Below, in pieces: positions 33,645 to 43,736 of a stretch of 59,327 bases of DNA. Each line of letters begins with the position of its first letter. Position 1 is the stretch's first letter. Under the pieces are notes generated by a model. The model did no database searches. It worked only from the letters and a program-made list of their open reading frames with translations, and had not been told where the DNA came from. Source of the stretch: an uncultured Holdemania sp. (GTDB taxonomy: Bacteria; Bacillota_I; Bacilli_A; Erysipelotrichales; Erysipelotrichaceae); contig CAJFOC010000056.1 of assembly GCA_904395815.1 (NCBI GenBank), forward strand, positions 1-59,327. Direction: 5' to 3'. Made by a program: the position numbers and the translations under genes.

Positions 33645-35941
33645 AGCGGCCGGAACTGCTGGCTCCGGCAGGCAACATGGAGGCGCTGAAAGCCGCGGTG
33701 GCCAACGGCGCGGATGCGGTTTATCTGGGAGCTTCCCGGTTCGGTGCCCGTGCGTTTGCGGGCAATTTTCATGAAGATCAGCTGCAGGAAGCGGTGCGTT
33801 ATTGTCATCTTCGCGATGTCAAAGTATATGTGACTGTCAATACGCTGCTGTATGAAGAAGAACTTGCTGAGGCAATCGCATTAGTGGACAGGCTGGTGCA
33901 GGCGCAGGTGGATGCGCTGATCGTGCAGGATCTGGGACTGGTTTCCCTGATCCGCCGGCGCTGGCCCGATCTGGAACTTCACGCCTCGACGCAGATGCAC
34001 ATTCACAATCTCGACGGAGTCCGCTGGGCGAAGGACATGGGATTCTCCCGGGTAGTTCTGGCCCGTGAGACGCCGCTGGAGCTTGTTCGGGAATGCGCGC
34101 GTGAAAAAATCGATCTGGAAATCTTTGTCTATGGCGCATTATGTGTCAGCTACAGCGGCGAATGTCTGATGTCCAGTCTGCTGCAGGGGCGCAGCGGCAA
34201 TCGCGGACAATGTGCTCAGCCATGCCGGATGCGTTATCAGCTGATCGATGAAACTCAGGACAAGGTGGTCCCGGCGGAAGGAGAATACCTGCTGTCCACC
34301 CGGGATCTGAATACGCTGGACAGAATGAAGGAACTGATGAACAGCGGCGCGGTCAGCTTTAAAATTGAAGGAAGAATGAAGCGGCCTGAATATGTCGGCG
34401 CCGTGGTCCGGGCTTTTCGCCGCCGTATTGACGCGCTGCTGCAGCAAGAGCAGATCAGGCCGGATCCTCAGGAACAGCAGCAGTTGAAAAAACTGTTCAA
34501 CCGCGGCTTTACCGAAGGCTATCTGTTTCATCAGTCCGGTTTTTCAGTGATGAACGCGTTTCGCCCCAACCATCTGGGGGTGCAGATCGCAACCGTGCTG
34601 TCGCAGAAAAACGGCCGGCTGCAGATCCGCCTCAGTGCGCCGCTGCATCAGCATGACGGTCTGCGCATTCTGCGCGATCATGGCGAAGACCTTGGTTTTC
34701 TTGCCAATTATATTTACCGTCACGGTTTATTAGTCAGCAAGGCGGAAGCCGGAGATATTGTCGAGCTGGAAGTCCGTGACAAGGTACGGCCCGGCAGCGC
34801 CGTGCTGCAGACAACGGACGCGCTGTTGATGAAGCAGCTGCAGCGCCAGTTTGCCGCTCCTTACCGCCGTATTCCGCTGATCATGGAGGTTTCAGGTCAA
34901 GCCGGAACCCCTTTGCAGCTGCAGGTCAGCGACAAACAGGGACATCAGCTTACGGTTTACAGTCAGGACGCTCTCAGTCCGGCGCTCAGCTCCCCGCTTA
35001 CAGAGCAGCGAATTGAAGCTCAGCTGAACAAACTGAAGGAGACTCCTTATTGCATTGAATCGTGCCGGATCACGCTGGATGGCGATGTGTTTCTGCCGCT
35101 GCAGCAGCTCAATGAACTGCGCCGCCAGGCGATAGAGGGCATGAATCAGCTGCGTCTGAAACGGCCTGCGCTTCAGCCCGTCATAAGCCAGCCCTCTGTC
35201 AGACCTGTCAACAGCAAGCCGCAGATCGCGGAGATTCTGATCGAAGTGGAAACATGGGAACAATGGGAAGCGCTGAAAGATCTGCCGGTGCAGCTGATCA
35301 GCAGCTGGCCGCAGCTGTGGAAAGAAGAAAACGTCATCGCATCACAGCTAAGGGTCGTCCCGCAGTCCGTCTCATTGCCGGGCCGCTGCATTCAGGTTCA
35401 GCAGCTGGGCGCGCTGAACAACCCGCAGCAGCATCTGTTGTTGACCCAGGGGTTCAATGTGACCAACAGCGAGGCGATGCAGCTGTTGCTTTCCTTGCCG
35501 CAGGTGGACGCCGTGGAATTCTCGCTGGAGACCAGCGGCGCCCAACAGCGTCAGATCCGAAAAGCCTTTCTTCAGCGCTGCGGTTTTCTGCCGCCAACGA
35601 TCCAATGGGTATACGGCGCCCGCGATCTGATGATTTCCGCCGCCTGTCCTGTTAACCGGCTGTTGAAAGACGGCAAAAAAAAGAACTGCCGGCTGTGTCA
35701 TCAGCGATCCTACGCTCTGCGTTCCATCCATCGCGAACACTTTCCGCTTCTGGGCGACAGCGGCTGTTTCAGCCATCTGCTGGAAGCGGAACCGTACCGG
35801 ATGCCGGAAGGGGATCTGGATCCGTCACAAAGCTGGAAACTGCGGATGACGCGGGAAACAGGGCCAATCGCCCGCCAGCTGGCAATGACTTATCTGCAAT
35901 GGCGCCAGCGGCTGGCCACCCTGTCAAAATCGGATGGCTGA
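33641..35941 (+). CDS. U32 family peptidase-like protein with DUF3656 (RlhA-type)
   Basis: U32 proteins of this architecture include E. coli RlhA, which hydroxylates C2501 of 23S rRNA. The 766-residue protein starts MKRPELLAPAGNMEALKAAV, has AVYLGASRFGARAFAGNF, the cysteine pair CVSYSGEC near residue 167, QCAQPC near residue 188, and KIEGRMKRPEYV near residue 240; the C-terminal half is the DUF3656/collagenase-like extension with further cysteines (KKNCRLCHQRS). ATG 33641 is supported by the family N-terminus, although only a weak GGGGGG site precedes it. A terminator follows at 36008. Confidence 0.9.
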   Translation: MKRPELLAPAGNMEALKAAVANGADAVYLGASRFGARAFAGNFHEDQLQEAVRYCHLRDVKVYVTVNTLLYEEELAEAIALVDRLVQAQVDALIVQDLGLVSLIRRRWPDLELHASTQMHIHNLDGVRWAKDMGFSRVVLARETPLELVRECAREKIDLEIFVYGALCVSYSGECLMSSLLQGRSGNRGQCAQPCRMRYQLIDETQDKVVPAEGEYLLSTRDLNTLDRMKELMNSGAVSFKIEGRMKRPEYVGAVVRAFRRRIDALLQQEQIRPDPQEQQQLKKLFNRGFTEGYLFHQSGFSVMNAFRPNHLGVQIATVLSQKNGRLQIRLSAPLHQHDGLRILRDHGEDLGFLANYIYRHGLLVSKAEAGDIVELEVRDKVRPGSAVLQTTDALLMKQLQRQFAAPYRRIPLIMEVSGQAGTPLQLQVSDKQGHQLTVYSQDALSPALSSPLTEQRIEAQLNKLKETPYCIESCRITLDGDVFLPLQQLNELRRQAIEGMNQLRLKRPALQPVISQPSVRPVNSKPQIAEILIEVETWEQWEALKDLPVQLISSWPQLWKEENVIASQLRVVPQSVSLPGRCIQVQQLGALNNPQQHLLLTQGFNVTNSEAMQLLLSLPQVDAVEFSLETSGAQQRQIRKAFLQRCGFLPPTIQWVYGARDLMISAACPVNRLLKDGKKKNCRLCHQRSYALRSIHREHFPLLGDSGCFSHLLEAEPYRMPEGDLDPSQSWKLRMTRETGPIARQLAMTYLQWRQRLATLSKSDG

Positions 35942-36007
35942 AGCAGAAAACGCTGTCAGAAGAAAAACCGTTCTGTCGAACGCCCATCCGCTTTGTGCTC
36001 AGGAATG

Positions 36008-36035
36008 GACCGGCATGAAATAAGCCGGTCTTTTC
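36008..36035 (+). terminator. Terminator after the U32 gene
   Basis: Seven-base stem GACCGGC/GCCGGTC with TTTTC following. Confidence 0.7.
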
Positions 36036-36045
36036 AATGTATGAG

Positions 36046-36074
36046 TTCAAATTTGCCGGGCATTTTGTTATAAT
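36046..36074 (+). promoter_or_regulatory. Promoter of the smc operon
   Basis: TTCAAA, 17-base spacer, TATAAT, 28 bases before the smc ATG. Confidence 0.75.
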
Positions 36075-36102
36075 ACATTAATGGAATGAGAAGGGGGATG
36101 CC

Positions 36103-39042
36103 ATGTTTCTAAAACGAATAGAAATGCAGGGCTTTAAATCGTTTGCGGATAAAGTCGTGATTCATTTTGAACATGATGTTACCGGAATTGTCGGACCCAA
36201 CGGCTGCGGCAAAAGCAACATCACCGATGCGATCCGCTGGGTTCTGGGCGAGCAGTCAGTCAAGTCGCTGCGCGGCAGCGCCATGACCGATGTCATTTTC
36301 GCCGGCAGCGCCGACCGCAGAATGGTGAACATGGCGGAGGTCACCCTGGTATTTGACAACAGCAGACATGATCTGAACAGCGATCTGGAGGAAATCGAAA
36401 TTACCCGCCGGCTTTATCGCAACAGCGGTGAGGCCCAGTATCTGATCAACCGCAATCCGGTACGGCTGAAAGATGTCGTGGATCTGATTCTGGACAGCGG
36501 CCTGGGCAAGGATTCCCTGTCCATGATCTCTCAGGGCAACATCAGCGCGTTTGCGGAAGCCAAACCCATTGAACGGCGGGCCATTTTTGAAGAGGCGGCC
36601 GGGGTCAGCAAATACAAAAAGCGCAAGATCGAATCGCTGTCCAAACTGGAACGAACCAAGGAGAACCTGGAGCGCACTGAGGACATTCTCAGCGAACTGG
36701 AACGGCAGGTATCACCGCTGAAACGGCAGGCCCGCAAAGCAGAGATTTACCGTGAGAAAAAAGAACGCCTGCAGCAGATAGAGATTGCCGTACTGGTAGA
36801 AGACATCACGCTGCTCAACCAGCAGATTGACGAGGCTGTGAAAACGCTGTTCGATATCGAAACGGCCTCGGCCATGCACCAGACGACCATTCAGGTTCAC
36901 GAAACGGCCAATCTGCAGGCCAAGCGGGAATCCTCGCAGCTGGAAAATGACATTAACCGTCTGCAGGATGAGCTGATTCGTGTGGTCAACGAAATTCAGA
37001 CGCTGGAAACCCGCAAAATCGAGCTGGATGAAAAACGAAAATACGCGATTGAAGTGGGAACCCGGGAAGAAAAGGCGCGCGAACTGCAGTCGCTGCTGGA
37101 AGAGGCGCGCTTCGAATATGAAGATCGCCAGCAGCGCCTGAATCAGCTGCAGCAGCAGATTGAGCTGCTTTCCCAGCAGCTGTCGCAGATTGCCATGGAA
37201 CTGGCGGAAAACAGTCAGAAAAACGATGAAGCCGCCGGGATTCTGCGCCGGCTGCAGAACCGGCGGGAAGTGCTTGAGAATCTGGCCCGTCAGCCGTTTC
37301 AGTCACAGGCCGGGGTCAAGGCCGTTATGGACTCGCAGGCTTTTCTGCCGGGAGTTCTGGGCGTGGTCGCCAAGGTTTTGCAGCCGCACAAAGGATACGA
37401 AGAAGCCATTTCAGTGGCGCTGGGCGGGGCCATGTACAACATCGTCACTACCGACGAGGCCAGCGCCCGCGGCGCGATCCGGTTTCTGAAAAACAATCAG
37501 AGCGGACGAGCCACCTTTTTGCCGCTGCGCGTTCTGAAACCGCGCTGGATTGCCTCTGAGCACCGCGTTCTTGCCGAAAATACGGAAGGATACCTGGGCA
37601 ACGCCCGACAGTTTGTCGATTGCGACGCTCAGTTTGATCTGGTCGCTCAGTCATTGCTGCAGAACGTTCTTGTCTGCGATACGCTGGAGCATGGCAATGC
37701 GCTGGCAGATCTGCTGAAATTCAGCTACAAGATTGTCACGCTGGATGGCGATGTCATTCATCGCGGCGGATCCATGACCGGCGGACGATCGCGCAACGTC
37801 TCTTCCGTCATGACCGTTAGCCGCCAGCTGGAAGAGCTGGAAAAAACGATCCAGTCACAGCAGGCAAAATGCCAGCTGGCTCAGAAAGCGTGGGAACAAT
37901 CCAGCCGCCGGCGCAGTGAATGTGAGCGGACGCTGACGGAAAAACGCATCGCCAGCGCACAGCTGGAACCGGTGGTGGACGCCAAGCGAGCCAAATACGA
38001 ACGGCTGAAAAATGATTACGAAAGGCTGGCGCCCCAGCAGGAGGAAGCTCCGCAGCAAAGCTTTGCCGATACGCTGATTCAGTCGCTGAATCAGTCCTAT
38101 TCCCGACGGGATGAAATCTCCGGTTCGCTGTCGGTAAAAAGACAGCAGAAAATGAAGCTGAACGCGGATATCGAACGACGGGAACAGCAGATCCGTCAGA
38201 TTCGAAAAGAGCTGGAAACCGCGACGGCCAGCGCTCATGCCATTCAGCTGGACAAGGCCAAGCTGGAAACGCGGCTGGAAAGCAACCTGGCCCGGCTGAC
38301 AAGCGAATATCAGCTGACGTTCGAATACGCCCGCAGTCAGGTGGAGCACAATCCGGTAGACAACGCCAAGGAAGAAGTGCTGCAGCTACGCGCTCAGATT
38401 GAAGCGCTGGGCAACATCAACATGAATGCGCCGGAAGAGTATGATGAAGTCAACAGCCGTTATGAATTCATGCGCAAGCAGGTGGACGATCTGATCGCCA
38501 GCCGCGATAAGATTCTGTCTGCCATTGACGAGATGGATCAGGTGATGACTCGCCAGTTCAAGGACATGTTTGATAAAATCAACGAACAGCTGCCGGAAAC
38601 CTTCCGCGCTCTGTTTGGCGGAGGCAAAGCAAGGCTGATTCTGGAAGATCCGACCGATTTGCTGAACACTGGCATCGACATCGACGTCCAGCCGCCAGGC
38701 AAGGCCGTCCAGAACATTCGTCTGTTTTCCGGCGGCGAAAAAAGTCTGATCGCGATCAGTGTGCTGTTTTCCATTCTCAAAGCCAGACCGGTTCCGCTGT
38801 GCATTTTCGATGAAGTGGAAGCGGCGCTGGATCAGGGCAATGTCGAACGATTTGCCCGTTACATCAAGAATTTCAGCGAACGGACCCAGTTCATCGTCGT
38901 CACGCACCGACCGGGAACAATGGGTCAGTGCGACGTGCTGTATGGCGTAACCATGCAGAAACAGGGCGTTTCCCAGATGCTGAAAGTAGAACTGACCGAC
39001 GCCATTGAAATGGCTGATAACAGGGAGGTGCAGCCGGCATGA
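36103..39042 (+). CDS. smc: Chromosome segregation protein SMC (short-armed)
   Basis: SMC forms the condensin that compacts and aligns chromosome arms with ScpA and ScpB. The protein has the N-terminal Walker A GPNGCGKSN near residue 32, coiled coil from about 165, a hinge at about 400-555 (GVLGVVAKVLQPHKGYEEAI to IHRGGSMTGGRS), a second coiled coil, and the C-terminal signature LFSGGEKSLIAIS with IFDEVEAALD. At 979 residues it is about 200 shorter than B. subtilis SMC; the missing length is in the arms. Mollicute SMCs have a similar size. ATG follows AAGGGGG. The stop overlaps ftsY (ATGA). rnc is not upstream, unlike in Bacillus. Confidence 0.96.
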   Translation: MFLKRIEMQGFKSFADKVVIHFEHDVTGIVGPNGCGKSNITDAIRWVLGEQSVKSLRGSAMTDVIFAGSADRRMVNMAEVTLVFDNSRHDLNSDLEEIEITRRLYRNSGEAQYLINRNPVRLKDVVDLILDSGLGKDSLSMISQGNISAFAEAKPIERRAIFEEAAGVSKYKKRKIESLSKLERTKENLERTEDILSELERQVSPLKRQARKAEIYREKKERLQQIEIAVLVEDITLLNQQIDEAVKTLFDIETASAMHQTTIQVHETANLQAKRESSQLENDINRLQDELIRVVNEIQTLETRKIELDEKRKYAIEVGTREEKARELQSLLEEARFEYEDRQQRLNQLQQQIELLSQQLSQIAMELAENSQKNDEAAGILRRLQNRREVLENLARQPFQSQAGVKAVMDSQAFLPGVLGVVAKVLQPHKGYEEAISVALGGAMYNIVTTDEASARGAIRFLKNNQSGRATFLPLRVLKPRWIASEHRVLAENTEGYLGNARQFVDCDAQFDLVAQSLLQNVLVCDTLEHGNALADLLKFSYKIVTLDGDVIHRGGSMTGGRSRNVSSVMTVSRQLEELEKTIQSQQAKCQLAQKAWEQSSRRRSECERTLTEKRIASAQLEPVVDAKRAKYERLKNDYERLAPQQEEAPQQSFADTLIQSLNQSYSRRDEISGSLSVKRQQKMKLNADIERREQQIRQIRKELETATASAHAIQLDKAKLETRLESNLARLTSEYQLTFEYARSQVEHNPVDNAKEEVLQLRAQIEALGNINMNAPEEYDEVNSRYEFMRKQVDDLIASRDKILSAIDEMDQVMTRQFKDMFDKINEQLPETFRALFGGGKARLILEDPTDLLNTGIDIDVQPPGKAVQNIRLFSGGEKSLIAISVLFSILKARPVPLCIFDEVEAALDQGNVERFARYIKNFSERTQFIVVTHRPGTMGQCDVLYGVTMQKQGVSQMLKVELTDAIEMADNREVQPA

Positions 39043-40010
39043 GCTTCTTTGATACGCTAAAGGAAAAATTCGCCAAAAAGAAAGATGGCGACCGCTACCT
39101 CAGCGGCTTTAATAAAACCAGCGACACCATGGGCAAAAAACTCAGTAAGATGTCGTTTGGCTTCAACGGGGTTACCGATGAGTTTCTCGAAGAACTGATG
39201 ATCGTTCTGCTGGAGAGTGATGTCGGGATCCAAACTGCGGAAAAGATCTGCGATCAGCTGAAGCAGACAGTTTCGCAATACCGATATGTCACCTTCAAGG
39301 ATGTCATGGCCTTTTTGATGGAAATCATGCAGAACATTTATCTGGAAACGCCATCGCCGGCCATGACCTTCAATACGCAGGGACCGACCGTCATTCTGAT
39401 GGTGGGCGTCAACGGCAGCGGCAAGACGACCACCTGCGCCAAGCTGACCCGTCTTTATCAGAGTCAGGGAAAATCCGTGGCGCTGGCGGCGGCGGATACG
39501 TTCAGAGCCGGAGCGATCGAACAGCTGGAGCGCTGGGCGCAGCGGCTGGGGGTTCCCTGCATTCGCGGAAAAGAAAACGGCGATCCCAGCAGCGTGCTGG
39601 TCGATGCCTGCCGCTACGCCAAAGAGCATCAGATCGATATCCTGCTGTGCGATACCGCCGGAAGACTGCAGAACAAGGTCAATCTGATGAACGAACTGGC
39701 CAAGATGAGAAAAGTCATCGGCCGGGAAATCGAGGGAGCTCCTCATCACGTCTGGCTGGTGCTGGATGCCACAACAGGACAGAACGGTCTGTCACAGGCC
39801 CGGATTTTCCAGGAAGTGACCGATGTGACCGGGATCGTCCTGACCAAAATGGACGGAACGGCCAAGGGAGGCATCGTTCTTGCGATCAAGGACGTTCTGC
39901 ATATCCCTGTGATATTTCTCGGTCTTGGCGAAAAGGAAGACGATCTGAAACCTTTCGACCTGGATCTTTATCTGTACAGCATATCGGAAGGAATCCGGGA
40001 TGTCGGATAA
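39039..40010 (+). CDS. ftsY: Signal recognition particle receptor FtsY
   Basis: FtsY docks SRP-ribosome complexes at the membrane. The 323-residue GTPase lacks a long acidic A domain. It has the N domain, then G1 [10 protein letters not shown] near residue 124, DTAGRLQNK near residue 205, and [10 protein letters not shown] near residue 269. It is coupled to smc by a four-base overlap and to ylxM by 11 bases. Confidence 0.97.
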   Translation: MSFFDTLKEKFAKKKDGDRYLSGFNKTSDTMGKKLSKMSFGFNGVTDEFLEELMIVLLESDVGIQTAEKICDQLKQTVSQYRYVTFKDVMAFLMEIMQNIYLETPSPAMTFNTQGPTVILMVGVNGSGKTTTCAKLTRLYQSQGKSVALAAADTFRAGAIEQLERWAQRLGVPCIRGKENGDPSSVLVDACRYAKEHQIDILLCDTAGRLQNKVNLMNELAKMRKVIGREIEGAPHHVWLVLDATTGQNGLSQARIFQEVTDVTGIVLTKMDGTAKGGIVLAIKDVLHIPVIFLGLGEKEDDLKPFDLDLYLYSISEGIRDVG

Positions 40011-40326
40011 GGAACTGGCTCACACCGAGCGGATGAATCTTCTGATTGACTTTTACGGCGTGCTGCTGACTCAGAAACAGCAGGCTGTACTGGATTACTA
40101 TTATCATGAAGATTATTCGCTGGCAGAAATCGCCGAACTGCAGAACACAAGCCGCAGCGCTGTCTTCGACCTGCTGAAGCGGTGCGAAAAGATTTTGGAA
40201 GACTACGAAACAAAACTCCATCTGATGCGCAGTTATCAGATCCGGTCTGAGCAGTATGACCATCTGAAAGCCCTGGGCATTCCCGAGGTTGACGCACGGG
40301 TTGAGATTTGTATGCAGACAGAATAA
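40000..40326 (+). CDS. ylxM: YlxM family helix-turn-helix protein (UPF0122)
   Basis: YlxM is thought to modulate SRP function or expression. The 108-residue protein has the sigma-70 region-4-like helix-turn-helix [20 protein letters not shown] followed by [18 protein letters not shown]. It normally lies beside ffh; here ffh is absent and it overlaps ftsY instead, which keeps it in an SRP context. Confidence 0.9.
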   Translation: MSDKELAHTERMNLLIDFYGVLLTQKQQAVLDYYYHEDYSLAEIAELQNTSRSAVFDLLKRCEKILEDYETKLHLMRSYQIRSEQYDHLKALGIPEVDARVEICMQTE

Positions 40327-40341
40327 AACATGGAGGTATTT

Positions 40342-41538
40342 ATGAGTAAGATTATTTCAGTCAACGCCGGCAGCTCTTCTTTGAAATTTCAGCTGTTCAA
40401 CATGCCGCAGGAGGAAGTGCTGACTTCCGGTGTCGCCGAACGCATCGGCCTGGAAGAGGGAATTTTCACAATCAAGGTCAATGGAGAGAAGCATACCCGC
40501 AACCTGCCGATCAAGGATCACAAAGTCGCTGTCGATCTGCTGCTGGAAGCGCTGATCGAGTATCATATCGTGGAAAGCCTGGATGAGATTTCCGGCGCCG
40601 GTCACCGCATCGTACAGGGCGGAGCTTATTTTGATCAGTCCGTCAAGGTCGATCAGGATGTGGTCGACAAGGTGGAAGAGCTGGCCCCGCTGGCGCCGCT
40701 GCACAATCCGGCCCATCTGATCTGTTATCGCGCCTTTTGTGAAGCGCTGCCGAAAATCGGTCATGTATTCGTCTTTGATACGGCTTTCCATCAGACGATG
40801 ACGCCGGAATCGTACATCTTCCCGGTTCCTTATGAATGGTATACCGAGGACAAGGTTCGCCGCTATGGCGCTCACGGCACAAGTCATCAGTATGTTTCTC
40901 AGCGCACTGCCGAGCTGATGGGCAAGAATATTGAAGAGACCCGCATCGTCACCTGTCATCTGGGCAATGGCGCTTCCATTACCGCAGTCAAGGGCGGCAA
41001 GTGCATCAACACCTCCATGGGCTTTACTCCGCTGGGCGGCATCATGATGGGCGGCCGCTGCGGCGATATCGATCCTTCCGTTATCTGCTACATCATGGAC
41101 AAAAAGGGCATTTCCGCCAAGGAAATGGATACCATTCTGAACAAAAAATCCGGCATGCTGGGAGTCAGCGGCATTTCCAGCGACGCGCGGGATATTGAGG
41201 ACGCCGTGGCGGCAGGCAACCAGCGGGCCATTCTGACTCAGCAGGTATACGTCAACCGCGTCATCAATGTTGTCGGCGGCTACGTCATGCAGATGGGCGG
41301 CGTGGATGCCATCGCTTTCACTGCCGGCTTGGGTGAAAATGATACGCATCTGCGTCATATGATCCTGGAAAAGATGGAAGAATTCCTCGGCCTGTCCATC
41401 GATTATGAACTCAACGACAAAACCCGCGGCAAAGAAGTCTGCGTTTCCCGTCCAGACAGCAAGGTTCAGGTCTACATCGTTCCTACTAACGAAGAGCTGG
41501 TCATCGCACGCGATACGGCACGGCTGTTAGGGCTGTAA
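40342..41538 (+). CDS. ackA: Acetate kinase
   Basis: AckA interconverts acetyl phosphate and acetate, making ATP in fermentation. The 398-residue protein starts MSKIISVNAGSSSLKFQLF and has GHRIVQGG, FDTAFHQTM, RYGAHGTSHQYV and the C-terminal AFTAGLGENDTHLR, all family signatures. ATG 40342 follows GGAGG with five-base spacing. pta is not adjacent. It may be cotranscribed with ylxM upstream (15-base gap) and the DHH phosphoesterase downstream (two-base gap). Confidence 0.97.
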   Translation: MSKIISVNAGSSSLKFQLFNMPQEEVLTSGVAERIGLEEGIFTIKVNGEKHTRNLPIKDHKVAVDLLLEALIEYHIVESLDEISGAGHRIVQGGAYFDQSVKVDQDVVDKVEELAPLAPLHNPAHLICYRAFCEALPKIGHVFVFDTAFHQTMTPESYIFPVPYEWYTEDKVRRYGAHGTSHQYVSQRTAELMGKNIEETRIVTCHLGNGASITAVKGGKCINTSMGFTPLGGIMMGGRCGDIDPSVICYIMDKKGISAKEMDTILNKKSGMLGVSGISSDARDIEDAVAAGNQRAILTQQVYVNRVINVVGGYVMQMGGVDAIAFTAGLGENDTHLRHMILEKMEEFLGLSIDYELNDKTRGKEVCVSRPDSKVQVYIVPTNEELVIARDTARLLGL

Positions 41539-41540
41539 TC

Positions 41541-42515
41541 ATGTTTGAAGGACTGTTGGAAACCCTGCAGCAGTTCGAGGTCATCACGCTTTACCGCCAT
41601 ACCAGTCCTGATTGCGACGCATTGGGAAGCCAGTGGGGGCTGGCTAGCTGGCTGAAGCATCGCTTTCCATCAAAACAGATCTATGTGCTGGGAGCGGAGA
41701 AGATGACAAACGGACTGTTTCCTGACAGCGATAGTGTGGATGACGCAACGATCAGCCGTTCTCTGGCGATTATTCTGGATACGGCCAATGTCCGGCGCAT
41801 TGATGATTCGCGATGGAAAATGGCGGCACGGCGCATCCACCTGGATCATCATCCGCAGATTGAGCATTTCGCTGAACAGGAATACGTCCTGGAACATTAT
41901 GCGGCTACCTGTGAAATTCTGGCGGAATTCTTTTTCCGCTGTGATCAGGGACAACCGCTGCCTCGCAAACCGGCCGAGTATCTTTATCGTGGTCTATTGA
42001 CGGATACGCTGTGTTTTCGTACGAGCAACACGACCGATCATACCCTTTCCATGGCTGCGTATCTGGCTCGCAGCGGACTGAACATTCCGCAGATCAACCG
42101 CGATCTGTTCGATACGTCTCTGCATGAATTTCAGTTTGCCGGAGCTTTGCGGAATCTGGCAAAGGAAGTCGTGCCGGGAATGATGATTACCATCGTGGAT
42201 CAGGCGTTTCTGGATCAGTGGCAGATGAGCGCCTCCCAGGCCAAGGATCAGGTCTATCTGTTCGGCAATATTCGTGAAATCGAGATCTGGGCTGTTTTTG
42301 CCCGGGATCATGACGAGCAGGGAAATCAGTGGTGGAGCGGATCGCTGAGATCCAAATCCATCCCGGTCAACGACATTGCGATGCGTTACCGGGGCGGCGG
42401 ACATCGCAATGCCGCCGGCTGCAAATGCCTGGATGACCTCAGCCGCGATCAGCTGATTCAGGAGCTGGCACAACGGCTGAAACAGCAGGGTTCCCATGCC
42501 GGACAACAGCCCTGA
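41541..42515 (+). CDS. DHH/DHHA1 phosphoesterase (NrnA-like)
   Basis: The 324-residue protein has the DHH motifs YRHTSPDCDALGS near residue 18, ILDTAN near residue 76, LDHHPQ near residue 99, and the DHHA1 motif YRGGGHRNAAGC near residue 284. NrnA enzymes degrade nanoRNAs and pAp; a c-di-AMP-related role is an alternative. The ATG has little ribosome-site sequence, so translation may depend on ackA. Confidence 0.92.
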   Translation: MFEGLLETLQQFEVITLYRHTSPDCDALGSQWGLASWLKHRFPSKQIYVLGAEKMTNGLFPDSDSVDDATISRSLAIILDTANVRRIDDSRWKMAARRIHLDHHPQIEHFAEQEYVLEHYAATCEILAEFFFRCDQGQPLPRKPAEYLYRGLLTDTLCFRTSNTTDHTLSMAAYLARSGLNIPQINRDLFDTSLHEFQFAGALRNLAKEVVPGMMITIVDQAFLDQWQMSASQAKDQVYLFGNIREIEIWAVFARDHDEQGNQWWSGSLRSKSIPVNDIAMRYRGGGHRNAAGCKCLDDLSRDQLIQELAQRLKQQGSHAGQQP

Positions 42516-42565
42516 AATAAGGCGGAAACAGGCAGAAACAAGCGGCAAAATGCCGGACTTTCTTA

Positions 42566-42594
42566 TTGAACTATGAAGGGAAAGATGGTATCAT
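42566..42594 (+). promoter_or_regulatory. Promoter of the HU gene
   Basis: TTGAAC, 17-base spacer, TATCAT. Confidence 0.7.
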
Positions 42595-42617
42595 ATACGG
42601 GTACCGGAGGTAAAAGT

Positions 42618-42902
42618 ATGAGTGAATTGTTAAACAAAAAAACCTTAGTTGACGTTATCGCAACACAGATGGGTATGACAAAGAAGGCGGCAGCAGAGAC
42701 TGTTGATCTGATCTTTGATGAAATTACAACGACATTAAAAGAAGGCGGCAAGGTCGATATCAGCGGCTTCGGCAAATTCGAAGTCAAGGTTCGTGCCGAA
42801 AGAGATGGCATCAACCCGGCCACCAAGGAAAAAATCAAGGTTCCTGCAACCAAGGTTCCTGGCTTCAAAGCTGCAAAAGCTCTGAAAGACGCTGTTAAGT
42901 AA
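42618..42902 (+). CDS. hup: HU-type DNA-binding protein
   Basis: HU bends and compacts DNA as an abundant dimer. The 94-residue protein has the typical N-terminal helices (LNKKTLVDVIATQMGMTKK), the DISGFGKFEV saddle motif, the arm RAERDGINPATKEKI with the conserved NP, and PGFKAAKALKDAVK at the end. ATG 42618 follows CGGAGG. It has its own promoter and terminator. Confidence 0.97.
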   Translation: MSELLNKKTLVDVIATQMGMTKKAAAETVDLIFDEITTTLKEGGKVDISGFGKFEVKVRAERDGINPATKEKIKVPATKVPGFKAAKALKDAVK

Positions 42903-42903
42903 A

Positions 42904-42928
42904 AAGAAGCCTTGCGCTTCTTTTTTCT
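42904..42928 (+). terminator. Terminator of the HU gene
   Basis: AAGAAGC/GCTTCTT stem followed by a T-rich run. Confidence 0.8.
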
Positions 42929-42971
42929 TATCCGTTAATTGAACAATACCATCAACAAAGGAGGAAACGGT

Positions 42972-43643
42972 ATGGACATGATTTTATATCTGGCGGCGTT
43001 TCTGCTGGTGCTCTGGTCGCAGATAAAAGTGCAGAGCGCCTATTCCCGTTATCGTCAGATTTCAACGATACGGCATTACACCGGAGCGGAAACAGCCAGA
43101 AAAATACTGGATAATCAGGGTTTGTACGATGTTCGCGTGGAAATTGCCCAGGGCGGCATGCTTTCAGATCATTATGATCCCAAAGCTCGCGTTGTCCGCC
43201 TGTCGCCGGATATTTATTCCAAAGATAGCATCGCTTCGGTTGCCGTAGCGGCGCATGAATGCGGCCACGCGATCCAGCATGCGGAGAATTACGGCTTCAT
43301 CGCGCTGCGCAACTCCATTCTTCCGGCGGCCATGGTTTCCAGTCAGCTTTCCTGGATCGTCTTGCTGCTGGGGCTGTTTTTCAGCTCATCCGGACTGTTT
43401 TATACCGGTATCATCATGCTGGGCTGCGTTGCGCTGTTTCAGCTGGTAACCTTGCCGGTCGAACTCGACGCTTCTCGTAGAGCGCTGCGGCTGGTGACGG
43501 AAGAGGGAATGATTGTGGCAGAAGAACGAAACGATGCCAAAGCCATGCTGAGCGCGGCAGCGTTCACCTATGTCGCCTCGCTGATCTCTTCCATCCTGCA
43601 GATTCTGCGGCTGCTGCTGATTTTCAACCGACGCCAGGACTGA
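42972..43643 (+). CDS. Neutral zinc metallopeptidase (YugP type)
   Basis: The 223-residue membrane protein has an N-terminal membrane segment, the zincin motif AAHECGHAIQHAE near residue 94, and two or three C-terminal membrane segments; this is the putative neutral zinc metallopeptidase family of YugP. Substrates are unknown. ATG 42972 follows AAAGGAGGAAA. A terminator follows at 43661. Confidence 0.9.
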   Translation: MDMILYLAAFLLVLWSQIKVQSAYSRYRQISTIRHYTGAETARKILDNQGLYDVRVEIAQGGMLSDHYDPKARVVRLSPDIYSKDSIASVAVAAHECGHAIQHAENYGFIALRNSILPAAMVSSQLSWIVLLLGLFFSSSGLFYTGIIMLGCVALFQLVTLPVELDASRRALRLVTEEGMIVAEERNDAKAMLSAAAFTYVASLISSILQILRLLLIFNRRQD

Positions 43644-43660
43644 ACGGAATGAGGTCTGCC

Positions 43661-43686
43661 AAAAGGGATCGAGGATCCCTTTTTTC
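43661..43686 (+). terminator. Terminator of the zinc peptidase gene
   Basis: Nine-base stem AAAGGGATC/GATCCCTTT, three-base loop, T-run. Confidence 0.85.
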
Positions 43687-43706
43687 ATTTCCGAGCTCAC
43701 AGAATG

Positions 43707-43715
43707 TGATACAAT
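43707..43715 (+). promoter_or_regulatory. Extended -10 of the SIS gene
   Basis: TGATACAAT, 21 bases before the ATG; -35 poorly matched. Confidence 0.5.
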
Positions 43716-43736
43716 CAGTTCAGGGAGGGACAAGAA

